Part shown: one piece after another, positions 52,103-61,580 of the stretch
Layout: each line of letters begins with the position of its first letter
How positions within the stretch are numbered: position 1 is the first letter of the stretch
Assembly (NCBI GenBank): GCA_963755985.1
Contig: CAVWLO010000005.1
Coordinates: 248,001-312,000 of the forward strand
Origin: DASXMT01 sp963755985
GTDB lineage: Bacteria; Actinomycetota; Acidimicrobiia; Acidimicrobiales; RAAP-2
DNA length: 64,000 nt
Reading direction: 5' to 3'
Made by a program: the position numbers and the translations under genes
Notes under the pieces: model-generated
Database searches by the model: none
The model's input: only the letters and a program-made list of their open reading frames with translations
Told to the model about the DNA's origin: nothing

Positions 52103-52205
52103 AGCTGGGAAGCTGCGCGGAAGGCATTCGGCCGGCGCAAGGTGATGGCAGGACGCCACATGGGGACGGCCAGCAGAGTGTCACGGTGTCGAACCCGGCA
52201 CTGGC

Positions 52206-53276
52206 TCAGCCGGCAGGAACCCAGCCCTGTGGCGCTATGAACGGAAGGTCGAGATATGTGACGATCCCCGGTCGTGCCCGGCACACCTCGGGGATGGCGT
52301 TGACTGCCGGTAGGGACGTCATGATCATCCCGAGAACCATGTAGTCGGCGAAGGTCGTCGCCTGGAAGTCGGCCGCCGGATAGACCTCCAGTTTGGTCTT
52401 CACACATGGCTGACCTTGAATGTCGACGATGTAGCCGTGCTCGATGTGCCAGTCCGGCTCGAGATGGCTGCCCTTTCGCCATCGGGTCTTCAGCTGGATG
52501 ACCGGCCGACCGGCCACGATCCCCTGCCAGTTGACGGCCACACCGGCAACGCAGCCTGCAGCGATCGACCACGACCCAAGGTCGAGATGCTGTGTCGTAC
52601 GCGCGTACTCCGCCTCGCAGCGCACGTCGTCGAGCTCGACGCCAAGTGCGTCGGCCATCAGCCGTACAGCATCCCCGAAGATGGCGGTCCCGGCCGCGGT
52701 CATCGAAGGCAGGGAGGGGTCATCGATCGGACGGGCGAATCCCACCGAGAGTTCCGTTTCGGGTGAGTCGTAGCCGGTCGAGTCGACCGACTCGAGGACG
52801 GTGATCGAATCAACCCGATCGCATAGACCAGCAGAGACGAGCCCGAGCAGGTTCGCCAATCCAGGGTTCATCCCGGACCCGAATATCGAGCTTTTCCCGC
52901 GTTCACAGGCCTCGATCAGCAGTTGTCGGTTGGGACCCAGCGCATGCCCGGTGATGAAGGACGCCGTCGTCACGATATTGACGCCAGCGTTCAGGATGCG
53001 CACCAGCTCGTTGATGTCAGGCCACTTGGGATTGTAGACAACGCAATCCGGCCGCAGAGCGAGGAGGGCACCGGCGTCGTCGGTGGCCAGAATGCCCGTG
53101 TCGGCTATGCCGCACAACTCCCCGACGTCTCGCCCGACCTTGTCCGCCGACCACGCATAACAACCCACCAGGGCCAAGGCTGGATTGGCCAGGATGGCGA
53201 CGACCGAGCGGCGTCCAACGTTGCCCGTCGTCCACTGGACGACCCGAACCTTCTCTCTTGGGCCAAGAAGAGTCAC
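52206..53276 (-). CDS. Dihydrodipicolinate-reductase-like NAD(P)-dependent oxidoreductase
   Basis: 356-residue protein of the DapB-like amine dehydrogenase group common in mycobacteria. N-terminal Rossmann motif RVVQWTTGNVGRRSVVAILA, WSADKVGRDVGELCGI, CVVYNPKWPDINELVRILNA and VTTASFITGHALGPNRQLLI are diagnostic; SSIFGSGMNPGLANLLGLVS follows. It is related to 2,4-diaminopentanoate dehydrogenase, but the actinobacterial enzymes are uncharacterised. GTG 53276 has no ribosome site. It lies 66 bases after the amidohydrolase gene and may be its partner. Confidence 0.85.
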   Translation of the reverse strand: MTLLGPREKVRVVQWTTGNVGRRSVVAILANPALALVGCYAWSADKVGRDVGELCGIADTGILATDDAGALLALRPDCVVYNPKWPDINELVRILNAGVNIVTTASFITGHALGPNRQLLIEACERGKSSIFGSGMNPGLANLLGLVSAGLCDRVDSITVLESVDSTGYDSPETELSVGFARPIDDPSLPSMTAAGTAIFGDAVRLMADALGVELDDVRCEAEYARTTQHLDLGSWSIAAGCVAGVAVNWQGIVAGRPVIQLKTRWRKGSHLEPDWHIEHGYIVDIQGQPCVKTKLEVYPAADFQATTFADYMVLGMIMTSLPAVNAIPEVCRARPGIVTYLDLPFIAPQGWVPAG

Positions 53277-53342
53277 ACCAACGGGGCGATCGTGTTGATG
53301 CTTCGGCCGTGCTCAACGGGGTGCGCGATGCGTACGTCGCAA

Positions 53343-54686
53343 TCAGGGCTCACGGCGCGTCAATTCGAACTGCGAACTGCGTACTGGTGGCCGACGTCCG
53401 GCCTTTGCCGCCGCCACCCGGTTGGCGATCTTGGCCCAGGCCCGGCGGTCGCGCTCGCCGGCCGGGCGTCCCACCCGGGTGACCGTGTCGACATCGGGCG
53501 ACTCGGCTCGGAGGGCGCCGACCCGGCAGGCCCCGGGCGGTCGCCGGGCAAACGGGTCGAACTGGTAATGGCGCATGGCGTTGCCGTGGGTGATGGCCTC
53601 GATGACCGTGTCGCTGACGCCGGCCAGGAGCTCGCCGAGGACCTCGGGGCCGTTGGGCCAGACCCCGTCGGAGTGGGGGTAGTCGGACTCCCAGCACACG
53701 TTGTCCACGTTGAAGTGGGAGAGGTTCTCGATGCCCACCGGATCGCTGATGAAACAGCACAGGATGTTCCGCCGGAACACCTCGGCCGGCCCGCTGATCC
53801 CGTCGGGGAAGCTGTGCCCGGTCCAGCCGTGGTGTCGCTCTCCGACGTGCTCGGACCGCCACAAGAAGTAGGGGATCCAGCCGACATCGCCCTCGGTCAG
53901 GGAGAAGCGGAGCTCGGGGAACCGGGCGAAGGCGTCGCACCAGATCAGGTCGACCATGGTGAAGATGGATGCGACCGAGGAAAGGCTGATGGCCACGCTG
54001 GCCGGTGCATCGGCTGACGTGTGCACGGCTTGTGACGACGAACCGACGTGGCAGCACAACACCGTCCCCTCGTCCGAGCAGGCGGCAAAGAGCGGGTCCC
54101 AGTAGTGACTGTGAATGCTGGCCATCCCCAGCGCCTCGGGGTTCTCGGAGAAGGTCATGGCGTGGCACCCCTTGGCCGCCAGGCGGTGGACCTCGGTCGC
54201 CGCCCGCTCGACGTCGTAGAGGGGAAGGATCCCGCAGGGAATGAACCGCCCCGGATAGGCGCCGCACCATTCGTCGACGTGCCAGTCGTTGTAGGCGCCG
54301 ATCATGATGTCGTTCAGGTGGCGGTCGGGCCCCTGGCTGAGCACCTGCCCCGAGAACCCGGGCCAGTTGGGGAAATTCAGCCCGGCCAGTTGGCCACCGG
54401 CATTCATGTCCCGGACCCGCTCGTGCACGTCGTAGCAACCGGGACGCATCTCGTCGTACCGGCTGGCGTCGATGTTGTAGAACTCGGGCGACTTGCCGGC
54501 CACCGCGTTCAGGCCGAGGTTCCGGCCCCGGACGTTCCCGTAGTACCACTGCTCGACCCCGTCGGGCTCGTGGACGACCCGCGGCGCCTGGCTCCGGTAC
54601 CGTTCGGGGACGTGGCCGGCGAACATGTCCGCCGGCTCGGCAATGTGATCGTCCACGCTGATGAGAATGAGCTCCTCAGGATTCAC
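53343..54686 (-). CDS. Amidohydrolase_2 family metal-dependent hydrolase/decarboxylase
   Basis: 447 residues, paralogue of the protein at 38451-39665. LILISVDDHIAEPADMFAGH, WYYGNVRGRNLGLNAVAGKS, MRPGCYDVHERVRDMNAGGQ, VLCCHVGSSSQAV and VDNVCWESDYPHSDGVWPNG cover the metal-binding barrel; the C-terminus has an extra basic tail of about 60 residues (TRVGRPAGERDRRAWAKIAN). GTG 54686 behind GGAGGGGGAGGG. Probably co-transcribed with the DapB-like oxidoreductase and divergent from the thiolase gene. Cyclic or aromatic acid degradation is the likely setting. Confidence 0.9.
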   Translation of the reverse strand: MNPEELILISVDDHIAEPADMFAGHVPERYRSQAPRVVHEPDGVEQWYYGNVRGRNLGLNAVAGKSPEFYNIDASRYDEMRPGCYDVHERVRDMNAGGQLAGLNFPNWPGFSGQVLSQGPDRHLNDIMIGAYNDWHVDEWCGAYPGRFIPCGILPLYDVERAATEVHRLAAKGCHAMTFSENPEALGMASIHSHYWDPLFAACSDEGTVLCCHVGSSSQAVHTSADAPASVAISLSSVASIFTMVDLIWCDAFARFPELRFSLTEGDVGWIPYFLWRSEHVGERHHGWTGHSFPDGISGPAEVFRRNILCCFISDPVGIENLSHFNVDNVCWESDYPHSDGVWPNGPEVLGELLAGVSDTVIEAITHGNAMRHYQFDPFARRPPGACRVGALRAESPDVDTVTRVGRPAGERDRRAWAKIANRVAAAKAGRRPPVRSSQFELTRREP

Positions 54687-54786
54687 GGCCCTCCCCCTCC
54701 TGCGTCCCTGACACCTCTCGATGACGCTATCGGTGGCGACGCCGGGCCCACAAGGTTGTTAGCGTTGCGGGGTCCGGGATGCGCAA

Positions 54787-56035
54787 GTGGGGGTGCCCGA
54801 TGTCTCTCAGCAAGTTCGGCCGTCCGTACCTGGTCGAGGCGCGGCCCCCGCGCCCCGTGTCCTGGTGATGGCCTCGTCGCATCCCTACCATGGCGTGGCC
54901 ATTGCCGCCGTGGCCAACAGCCGCCAGGCTCGCCAACTGGAGGGCTTCGACTCCCAGTCCATCACCCTCGAGGCGGCCCTGTCCGTGCTGGAGACGGCGG
55001 GAATGGACGCGTCCGAGCTCGACGGGGTCGCCGGTCGGCACGGCACCGCGCTGGCTTACCGGCTCGGGATAGGACCGGTCTGGGACCCCCGTCTGAGCGG
55101 TGGGGTCGACGCGGTGCTCACGGTGGCCGCCGCGGTGGCTGCTGGCGCGGCCAGTGCCGTCCTGGTGGCCGACGGGGAGGCCGGCGCCTACACCGACCGG
55201 GAAGCCATGGCCCCGTGGACCCGGCCCGGCAACGAGTTCGTGGCCCCCTTCGGCATGTTCACCGCGGCCGAGTTCGCCCTGATCGCCCGGCGGCACATGG
55301 AGCGCTACCGGACGACCGTTGAGCAGATGGCGCACGTGGCCGCCACCATCAGGAACAACGGGAGCGCCAACCCCGAGGCCCTCTACTACGGGCGTGGCCC
55401 CTTCACCCCGGAGGACATCCGGTCGTCCAGGCCGGTGGCCGAGCCGTTCAACCTGCTCGACTGTGCGACCACCTCCGAAGGAGCGACGGCGTTGTTGATC
55501 ACCACTGCCGAGCGGGCGGCCGACCTGCGGTGCACCCCGGTGTACGTGCTCGGTGGGGGCATCGATCATTTCGGCCCCTCCTACCAGCACCCTCCCAGCT
55601 GGGACCTGAGCGGCAACACCGATGTCCCCAACGGCTACGTGGGCCGCCGGGCGGCGACGTCAGGCTTTCGCCACCGCCGGGATCGGACCGGACCAGGTGG
55701 ACGGCTGCGAGTTCTACGACCCGTTCTCGTTCGAGCTGATCCGACAGTTCGAGGCCTTCGGGTTCTGCGCCGAGGGTGAGGGCGGGGAATACGTGACCTC
55801 AGGCGTGATCGAGCCGACCGGCCGGCACCCGGTGACGACCGACGGCGGCACCATGTCCTTCAGCCATCCCGGGGGGCTGACCCAGATGCTCCAACGAGTG
55901 GTACGGGGGGTCGAGCAGGTCCAAGGCCGGGCGCGCGGCGTACAGCTGGTCGACCCGGAGGTGGTCATGTGCACATCCGGCGGCGCCGGCGCCCTGTTCA
56001 ACGACGTCGTGTTGCTGGGCAGGACCCGGCCATGA
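54787..56035 (+). pseudogene. Thiolase/lipid-transfer-protein-like acetyltransferase with one frameshift
   Basis: About 415 residues after removing one base. Thiolase-fold hallmarks: ITLEAALSVLETAGMDASEL, DAVLTVAAAVAAGAASAVLV, LIARRHMERYRTTVEQMAHV, FNLLDCATTSEGATALLITT, then after an extra base at about 55658-55661 QAFATAGIGPDQVDGCEFYD, TMSFSHPGGLTQMLQRVV and VMCTSGGAGALFNDVVLL (HPGG and the CxSGG loop). The start is unsettled (GTG 54787; a second ATG at 54800 in another frame reads SKFGRPYLVEA, suggesting a further indel). It belongs to the SCP-x-like class that needs a DUF35 partner, and that partner follows with an ATGA overlap. Confidence 0.83.
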
Positions 56036-56460
56036 CCCGCCTCGGTCCGCAACCGGCGGGCATCCCCGTCCCCCACCCGTCGCAGTGGAGCCAGCCCTTC
56101 TGGGACGGCTGCGCGATGGGCGAGCTCCGCTATCAGCGCTGCGCCTCGTGCGGCCAGGCCCTGTTCAACCCCGGCCCGATCTGCCGGCGATGCCGGAGCC
56201 GTGACCTGCACTGGCAGGTGAGCCAGGGGAAGGGGACGGTCTACAGCTGGACGATCTCGTGGCAGCCGCCATCGCCCGGATTCGAGGTTCCCTATGCGCC
56301 CGTCATCGTCGACCTCGACGAGGGTTACCAGATGCTCTCGAACGTCATCGACTGTGACACGGCCGACGTCGTGGTCGGTCTGGACGTGGAGGCCTCGTTC
56401 CATCCGGTCGGAGAGGGGGTCAGCCTCCCCTACTTCCGGCCCCGCCAATCAGCCGGTTGA
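56032..56460 (+). CDS. Zn-ribbon/OB-fold DUF35 protein (thiolase partner)
   Basis: 142 residues from ATG 56032. The N-terminal Zn-ribbon is CASCGQALFNPGPICRRC (two CxxC pairs); the OB fold follows (GKGTVYSWTISWQPPSPGFE, PYAPVIVDLDEGYQMLSNVI). DUF35 proteins form complexes with SCP-x-like thiolases or aldolases in steroid side-chain and other acyl-CoA degradation. ATGA overlap with the thiolase gene supports a stoichiometric complex. Ends two bases from the convergent reductase gene. Confidence 0.92.
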   Translation: MTRLGPQPAGIPVPHPSQWSQPFWDGCAMGELRYQRCASCGQALFNPGPICRRCRSRDLHWQVSQGKGTVYSWTISWQPPSPGFEVPYAPVIVDLDEGYQMLSNVIDCDTADVVVGLDVEASFHPVGEGVSLPYFRPRQSAG

Positions 56461-56462
56461 CC

Positions 56463-57432
56463 TCAGGGGATGAGGAGGACCCGACCGAAGGCCTGGCGGC
56501 TCTCGATATAGGCGTGGGCCTCGGCGGCCTCGTCCAATGGGAATCGTCGGTCGATGACCACCCGGAGACGGCCGGCGGCTATGTCGTCCAGGATGCCGCC
56601 GATGACGGCGTGGGGTCGCGGGCTCGAGAAACAACTCAGCCCCCAGGAAGTACCCCACCAGCGACTGGTTGTTGGCCCGCATGGTCGAGATGTCCAACCT
56701 TGAGGTGATGTCCCGCCCGGCATCGCCGAAGGTGATGCACCGGCCGCGATAGGCCAGGCAGTGCAGGCTCTTCTGCAGGTTGGACCCACCGATGGAGTCC
56801 ACGATGACGTCGGCGCCGCCACCCTCGGTCAGTTGGCGGACGGCGTCGACGAAGTCGTTGGACGCGTAGTTGATGCCGTGGTCGAGCCCGTACTCACCGA
56901 GACGAGCGAGGCGCTCGTGGCTCGAGGCGGTGGCCATGACCTGCGCGCCCGCCTGTTTGGCCATTTGGATGGCGGCGATGCCCACACCACTGGCTCCGGC
57001 ATGGATGAGGACGCTCTCACCGGCCTGGAGGCGCCCGAACTCGAACAGGCAGTCGCTGGCCGTGCCGAAGGGGACCGGGACGCACGCCCCTTCCTCGGTC
57101 GACAGACCCTCGGGGATGGCCCAACAGAAGGCCTGGTCCACTGCCCGGAGCTCGGCGTGGGAGCCGTCCAGCCCGACCGTCACCACCCGATCGCCCACGG
57201 CAATGCCGCTGACACCATCGCCCACGGTCAGCACCGTTCCCCCACATTGGTAACCGACGATGTGGGGCAGTCGGCCAAGTTCACCCCGGAGCCGATTGAG
57301 CGTGTCCCCGCCCTCGATGCTGACCGCTTCGACCCGGATGAGGACATCGTGTCCACCGACATCGGGATCGGGCACGTCCTCGAAGCGGAACACGCCGGGA
57401 TCGCCGGTCTCGTAGTACACAGCTGCCTTCAC
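56463..57432 (-). pseudogene. Zinc-type alcohol dehydrogenase/quinone reductase with one frameshift
   Basis: MDR-superfamily NADPH:quinone reductase-like protein, about 322 residues after removing one base. MKAAVYYETGDPGVFRFEDV, GYQCGGTVLTVGDGVSGIAV, LIHAGASGVGIAAIQMAKQA (cofactor loop AGASGVG) and DVIVDSIGGSNLQKSLHCLA are in frame. An extra base at about 56618-56622 then shifts the frame; the C-terminus resumes RPHAVIGGILDDIAAGRLRV and AHAYIESRQAFGRVLLIP. No zinc ligands are seen, as usual for this class. Consensus error or fresh mutation. Confidence 0.83.
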
Positions 57433-57639
57433 GATTCGCTCCTCGTTCCCACGGTGGTCCGGCCGGCTGGGGTCCTACCCGGTGATGCTACGCCCAACCC
57501 CAGCCGTGGAGCCCTGCCGCCGCGACCGCCGAGGAGTACTGTCGGCCGAGAGCGACCCCGCCCTCGCCCGCTTCGTCGTCTTTGTGGCTCGTCGTCCGTC
57601 GTCGCTCCGCCGGCCAGGGGGCCGACACGGCACGAGTCG

Positions 57640-59110
57640 GCCGACGGCTCAGCGACCTCGACCTTCCTGAGGAACGGGACCAGGTGTTTGACGAAGTTGT
57701 TGTTGGGGTAGGCACCGGCCGGGTCGTTGTGGGCGTAGGTACTGTGTCGTTGACCAGGGTCAGGTGGCGGGCGGAATGCCCGGATTGCTGCGCCAGGAGC
57801 TTGGGCCGGTGAGGACTCCGGGTCCGCCCAGGTGGGCGCCAAAGGCGTAGATCAGCAGGCTGTGCGGGCAGGTCGTGGCCCAAGGTGGATGGACATCGAG
57901 CACACTCTGCGCCGGGTTGGCGTTGCCGTTGGCGACCGCGGCGCTGTCATCGGTCAGGCGCTGCGGGAAGTACCACTCCGTTCCGTCCGTGTTGTGGATG
58001 CCCACTCCCGAGAACATGGTGGCGAACCGGCTGATGGGTGTCAGGGCGCCCGCGCCGTTCCAGCCGTGGACCGGGCCCTTGGCCGACAGTCCGTCGCCGA
58101 GATGTGCCTGCGCCGCGGCCGAGGCTGGGAGGCGACGTCGCGACGTTGAGGGCGTAGCCGTACTGGCCGAGGTTGGGACCGGACCGGGGGCACGATATCG
58201 CTCGGCAGAAGCCCTGAGGTCTGACCGAGAGAGGGCCGTCGGGGTCGAGCAACGCCGCCGCCGACCCGGTGGCGTTGAACAGGCCGGCGAAGGGGGCGTG
58301 ATCCCACCGAAGCTCAGCCAGGGGGACGCCGACGGTGCATCGAGGGCCTGCAGCTCCTGTGTGGCCAGCGCAGCGGTCATGGCAGCGGGCGCGGCGCTGG
58401 GCTGAGCGCCTCCGGCGCCGGGCTGCTGGCCCCGTCGATGTAGACGAGGCCCGGCCAGTGATCGGCTCCGGCTTCCCGCCGAAGTCCCACGTGGCATAGG
58501 CGGTGACCACCGCGCCACCGAGCGAGTGGCCACCGAGGACGACCTTGCCGCCCAGCTTCTTGGCCGCCCCGATCACCGTGTGCAGGTCCTGGACGGCCAC
58601 ATTCATCCCCCAGCTGGTGGCGAACGCGACACTCGAGTTGGGGATCGTCTGGAAATGCGTGACTGAGATCGGGTCCTTGAGGTACCCGAGGTAGTAGTCG
58701 AAGAGCTGGGTCGGACGTGGCCTTGCCCCTGCTTGAACAGGTTGAGCTCTGATTGGTCCTCGAGCAGGTTCTCCCGCCGCTCCACCGACCACACCTGCCA
58801 GCCGGCGAATCTTGGCCAGGATCCACTTGGCCAGGGGCACGAAGTAGGCGCTCCCGGCCGAGGTCCCCGGTTCCAGGACCAGAACGTTCTTGGCGTCGGG
58901 CTCGGACCGACCTTGAGGATGCCGACCTTGTTGTACTTGCGCCGGCGTGTCCGGTGCGGCGTAGCCGTGCATCCAGGTGACGCCGAGCGGGGCGGGGGGA
59001 GCGGCGGTGGCCGTGGGCCACGATGACCCGAACGAACCGGGAATGACGGCGAGGCCGACAACAGCCATGCCGATGAGCAGCCATCGTCTTGCTCCGGTCG
59101 GCGTGCGCAT
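57640..59110 (-). pseudogene. Secreted alpha/beta hydrolase broken by many frameshifts
   Basis: A signal peptide from ATG 59110 (WLLIGMAVVGLAVIPGSFGS, cleavage near TATAAPPAP) leads to a lipase-like hydrolase whose pieces alternate among all three frames at least nine times: VTWMHGYAAPDTPAQ, YNKVGILKVGPSP, AKNVLVLEPGTSAGSAYFVP, WQVWSVERRENLLEDQSELN, FDYYLGYLKDPISVTHFQTI, the nucleophile elbow VLGGHSLGGAVVTAYATWDF, GLVYIDGAS, GYALNVATS, MFSGVGIHNTDGTEWYFPQR and YAHNDPAGAYPNNNFVKHLV. Each piece keeps good codon use and family sense, so decay is recent or the local consensus is poor. The original stop is not identifiable. Confidence 0.78.
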
Positions 59111-59383
59111 CGCGTGCTGAAAGATACAGGAGTCGATCTCGTGGTCGTGCGACCTCCGAGTCCGCCGGCCCCAGCCGGGACCGTGCTCTTCATCACCGTT
59201 GACCGAGAGGCACGCGACTGCCCGTCGGATTTCCAGCCGCGCCGTGGTCGAGACCCCGGCGTTCACCGAGGGTTCAGCACCCCGTTGCCTGGGCGCGACC
59301 GGCCGTTCATCTCCCCCCTCTATGGTTCTCCGTGTGGATCAAACCCCTGGGCCAGCCCGAGCGGACCCGAGCCCGGCCCCGTC

Positions 59384-60190
59384 GTGACGCTGGCCCCGAC
59401 CGACAGCGACCTGCTCGAGCGCCGAATCCCCATTGCCGGGACCTGGAACCTGCGGCACGTGGGGGGCTACCCGGCGGCTGACGGGCGAACGACCAAGGCG
59501 TACACACTGATGCGAGGCGACGCGCTCCACCGCCTCGATGATGACGGCCAGGCCCACTTGCGGGCGCTCAGGGTCCGGACCGTCATCGACCTCCGTCGTG
59601 ACACCGAACGGGAGATGCACCCCGACCTGGTCGATGGTGTCGGCGCCCGAGTGGTGAACCTGCCCCTCTTCGATGCCGAACGGGGAACGGGGGCGACCGG
59701 GGCCCTTGACCTCTCCCTCAACGACATCTACCGCATGCTGGTCGAAGACCGCGGCCCGGCCATCGCCTCGGTGGTCCGGGAGTTGGCTACGCCTGGTGCG
59801 CTCCCGGCCGTCGTCCACTGCTCGGTGGGCAAGGACCGCACCGGCGTGATCGTCGCTCTGGTCCTTTCGGTGGTCGGCGTGCCCGACGAGGTCATTGCCT
59901 TGGACTTCGCAGCCACCGGGCTCTTTCTCTCCGGCGAGCAGCGAGCGGTGATGATCGCCATGATCGCCTCCTACGGGATGGACGAGGACCGGGCGGCGGA
60001 GTTGATGTCGAGCGATCCTGTGCTCATCACCGAGGTATTGACTTCGGTCCGCCGGTACCACGGATCGGTGGAGTCGTACCTCGTGGCCCACGGCGTGTCC
60101 CACGAAGAGATCGAAGCGCTGCGTCGAGAACTGCTCGAATCTCCGGCCGCCGATGCCGGGCCGGGTGCCGTCGCCTCCCCGTCCGGTTAG
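59384..60190 (+). CDS. Tyrosine/serine protein phosphatase (MptpB/Y_phosphatase3 type)
   Basis: 268-residue phosphatase from GTG 59384. The P-loop HCSVGKDRTGV in VVHCSVGKDRTGVIVALVLS is that of the Y_phosphatase3 family, which includes mycobacterial PtpB; IAGTWNLRHVGGYPAADGRT and RTVIDLRRDTEREMHPD are conserved N-terminal features. Substrates may be phosphoproteins or phosphoinositides. The frame is open for another 90 codons upstream but that part is not conserved. Convergent four-base overlap with a GAF-ANTAR gene. Confidence 0.9.
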   Translation: MTLAPTDSDLLERRIPIAGTWNLRHVGGYPAADGRTTKAYTLMRGDALHRLDDDGQAHLRALRVRTVIDLRRDTEREMHPDLVDGVGARVVNLPLFDAERGTGATGALDLSLNDIYRMLVEDRGPAIASVVRELATPGALPAVVHCSVGKDRTGVIVALVLSVVGVPDEVIALDFAATGLFLSGEQRAVMIAMIASYGMDEDRAAELMSSDPVLITEVLTSVRRYHGSVESYLVAHGVSHEEIEALRRELLESPAADAGPGAVASPSG

Positions 60191-60903
60191 CGGGGGTCGA
60201 CCCCTTCCCCGGCCGTCGGGGGGCCCTTCGGGTGCACGACATCCTCGGCGATCAGGCGGAGCTTGACGTTGAGGCGTTGGGAGGCGCGGGTCAGGATGTC
60301 GAACGCCTCCGCTTCCGAAACATCCTCCCGGGCCATGAGGATCCCCACCGCTTCACCGATCAACTCGCGGGTCTGCAGGCCCTTTCTCAGGTTCTCGATG
60401 GTGCGGGACGTGGACCAGGCTACGGCCGCGTGGGCGGCGAACACCGCTCCGAACGCGACGTCGTGGTCGTCGAATGCATCGGGCTGCTCCGAGTACAGGT
60501 TGAGTGAGCCCATCGTGTCTCCTTCGACGAAAAGGCGGAAGGAGAGGATGCTCTCTACCCCCGACTCGGTGCTGGCCCGATGAGCGAAGTTCGGCCAACG
60601 ACTCTCCTCCGACAGTCGACCGGTCTGGAATACCTCATGGTCTTTGATGGCATCGATACAGGGTCCCTCGCCACTCTCGGACTGCAGCCGGTCCACGATG
60701 GCCGGTATCTCGTCGCTGGACGCCGGCGACACGATCCGGCGTCCCTCGACGATCGACACACCGCAGTGCTGGCACGAATCGATGGTCTCGACGGCCAGCT
60801 TCACCATGCGCCCCAACGTGGCCTGGGCGTCCTGTTCGGCCACGAGCGCTCGAGCTATCTCACCGAACGTGGTGGCCAGGTCCACGGGAGAGTCACTGCT
60901 CAT
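60187..60903 (-). CDS. GAF-ANTAR transcription antitermination regulator
   Basis: 238 residues. An N-terminal GAF domain (about 30-165: EGPCIDAIKDHEVFQTGRLS, ILSFRLFVEGDTMGSLNLYS) is followed by a C-terminal ANTAR domain (about 170-225: RELIGEAVGILMAREDVSEA, FDILTRASQRLNVKLRLIAE). ANTAR binds hairpin RNA and prevents termination; the GAF part senses a small ligand or redox cue. ATG at 60903. Second member of this type lies at 61581, both in a signalling group with an anti-sigma-like ATPase and a STAS protein. Confidence 0.93.
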   Translation of the reverse strand: MSSDSPVDLATTFGEIARALVAEQDAQATLGRMVKLAVETIDSCQHCGVSIVEGRRIVSPASSDEIPAIVDRLQSESGEGPCIDAIKDHEVFQTGRLSEESRWPNFAHRASTESGVESILSFRLFVEGDTMGSLNLYSEQPDAFDDHDVAFGAVFAAHAAVAWSTSRTIENLRKGLQTRELIGEAVGILMAREDVSEAEAFDILTRASQRLNVKLRLIAEDVVHPKGPPTAGEGVDPR

Positions 60904-61034
60904 GCCTCCGACCGTAGCGACTCCGCCCGTACACAGCGAACGCCGTGGTGCCGCCGGTTCGAGTCTTCTAGGCGGTCAATGAGGGCTCAGCCTGATCTGG
61001 CCGGCACCGAGCATGACGCCTGGGTTGATATCTG

Positions 61035-61430
61035 ATGTCTAGGGGTAGGAGTGACGAGGTGGACGAGCTCGTCGTCTCCCTGCCTCGGAGTCCGGAGTCG
61101 GCCCGAAACGCTCGTTCGGCGGTCCGAAGTGCGCTGGCCGATCTGGATGGCCGCGTCGTGGAGATGTCGGCGCTACTGGTGGACGAGCTCGTCGCCAACG
61201 CGGTGTTGCACGGTGAAGGGCCGATCTCTCTGGCCGTGGGAGTCCAAAGGCACCGCGTGCGGATCGCCGTGGCCGACAAGGGCCGAGGGCGGCCCGTGCG
61301 CCAGGCCCCGAGCTCGTACTCGGAGACCGGGCGAGGCCTGTCGATCGTCGAGGCGGCCGCCAGCCAGTGGGGAGTCGAGGCGACCGACCAGGGCAAGTCG
61401 GTGTGGTTCGAGTTGGAGATCCCAGGCTGA
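61035..61430 (+). CDS. RsbW-like anti-sigma factor/ATP-binding protein (HATPase_c_2)
   Basis: 131-residue GHKL ATPase of the serine-kinase anti-sigma family. N box LLVDELVANAVLHGEGPISL, G1 box RIAVADKGRGRPV, G2 box SSYSETGRGLSIVEAAASQW, then GKSVWFELE. It would bind and inhibit a sigma factor or phosphorylate a STAS antagonist, as in partner switching; a STAS gene lies 1 kb away. No sigma gene is in the window. ATG at 61035, weak ribosome site. Confidence 0.9.
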   Translation: MSRGRSDEVDELVVSLPRSPESARNARSAVRSALADLDGRVVEMSALLVDELVANAVLHGEGPISLAVGVQRHRVRIAVADKGRGRPVRQAPSSYSETGRGLSIVEAAASQWGVEATDQGKSVWFELEIPG

Positions 61431-61580
61431 CGCGGCCTTCTCATCGGGCCAGCCGGTGTGCCCTGCACTCTCCGGTAGGCGTGCCGTTCACAGGCCCGGG
61501 CCCATGAACGGCACTGACCCCGAGCCCCTGGTTCGGAACGCCGGCGCTACGGAGAAGGATAGGCTGCGGCGTCTTCCTGA

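Noticed and set aside
59114..59383. N-terminal extension of the tyrosine phosphatase
   Set aside because: Open for 90 codons but without family resemblance or ribosome site; the conserved protein begins at GTG 59384.
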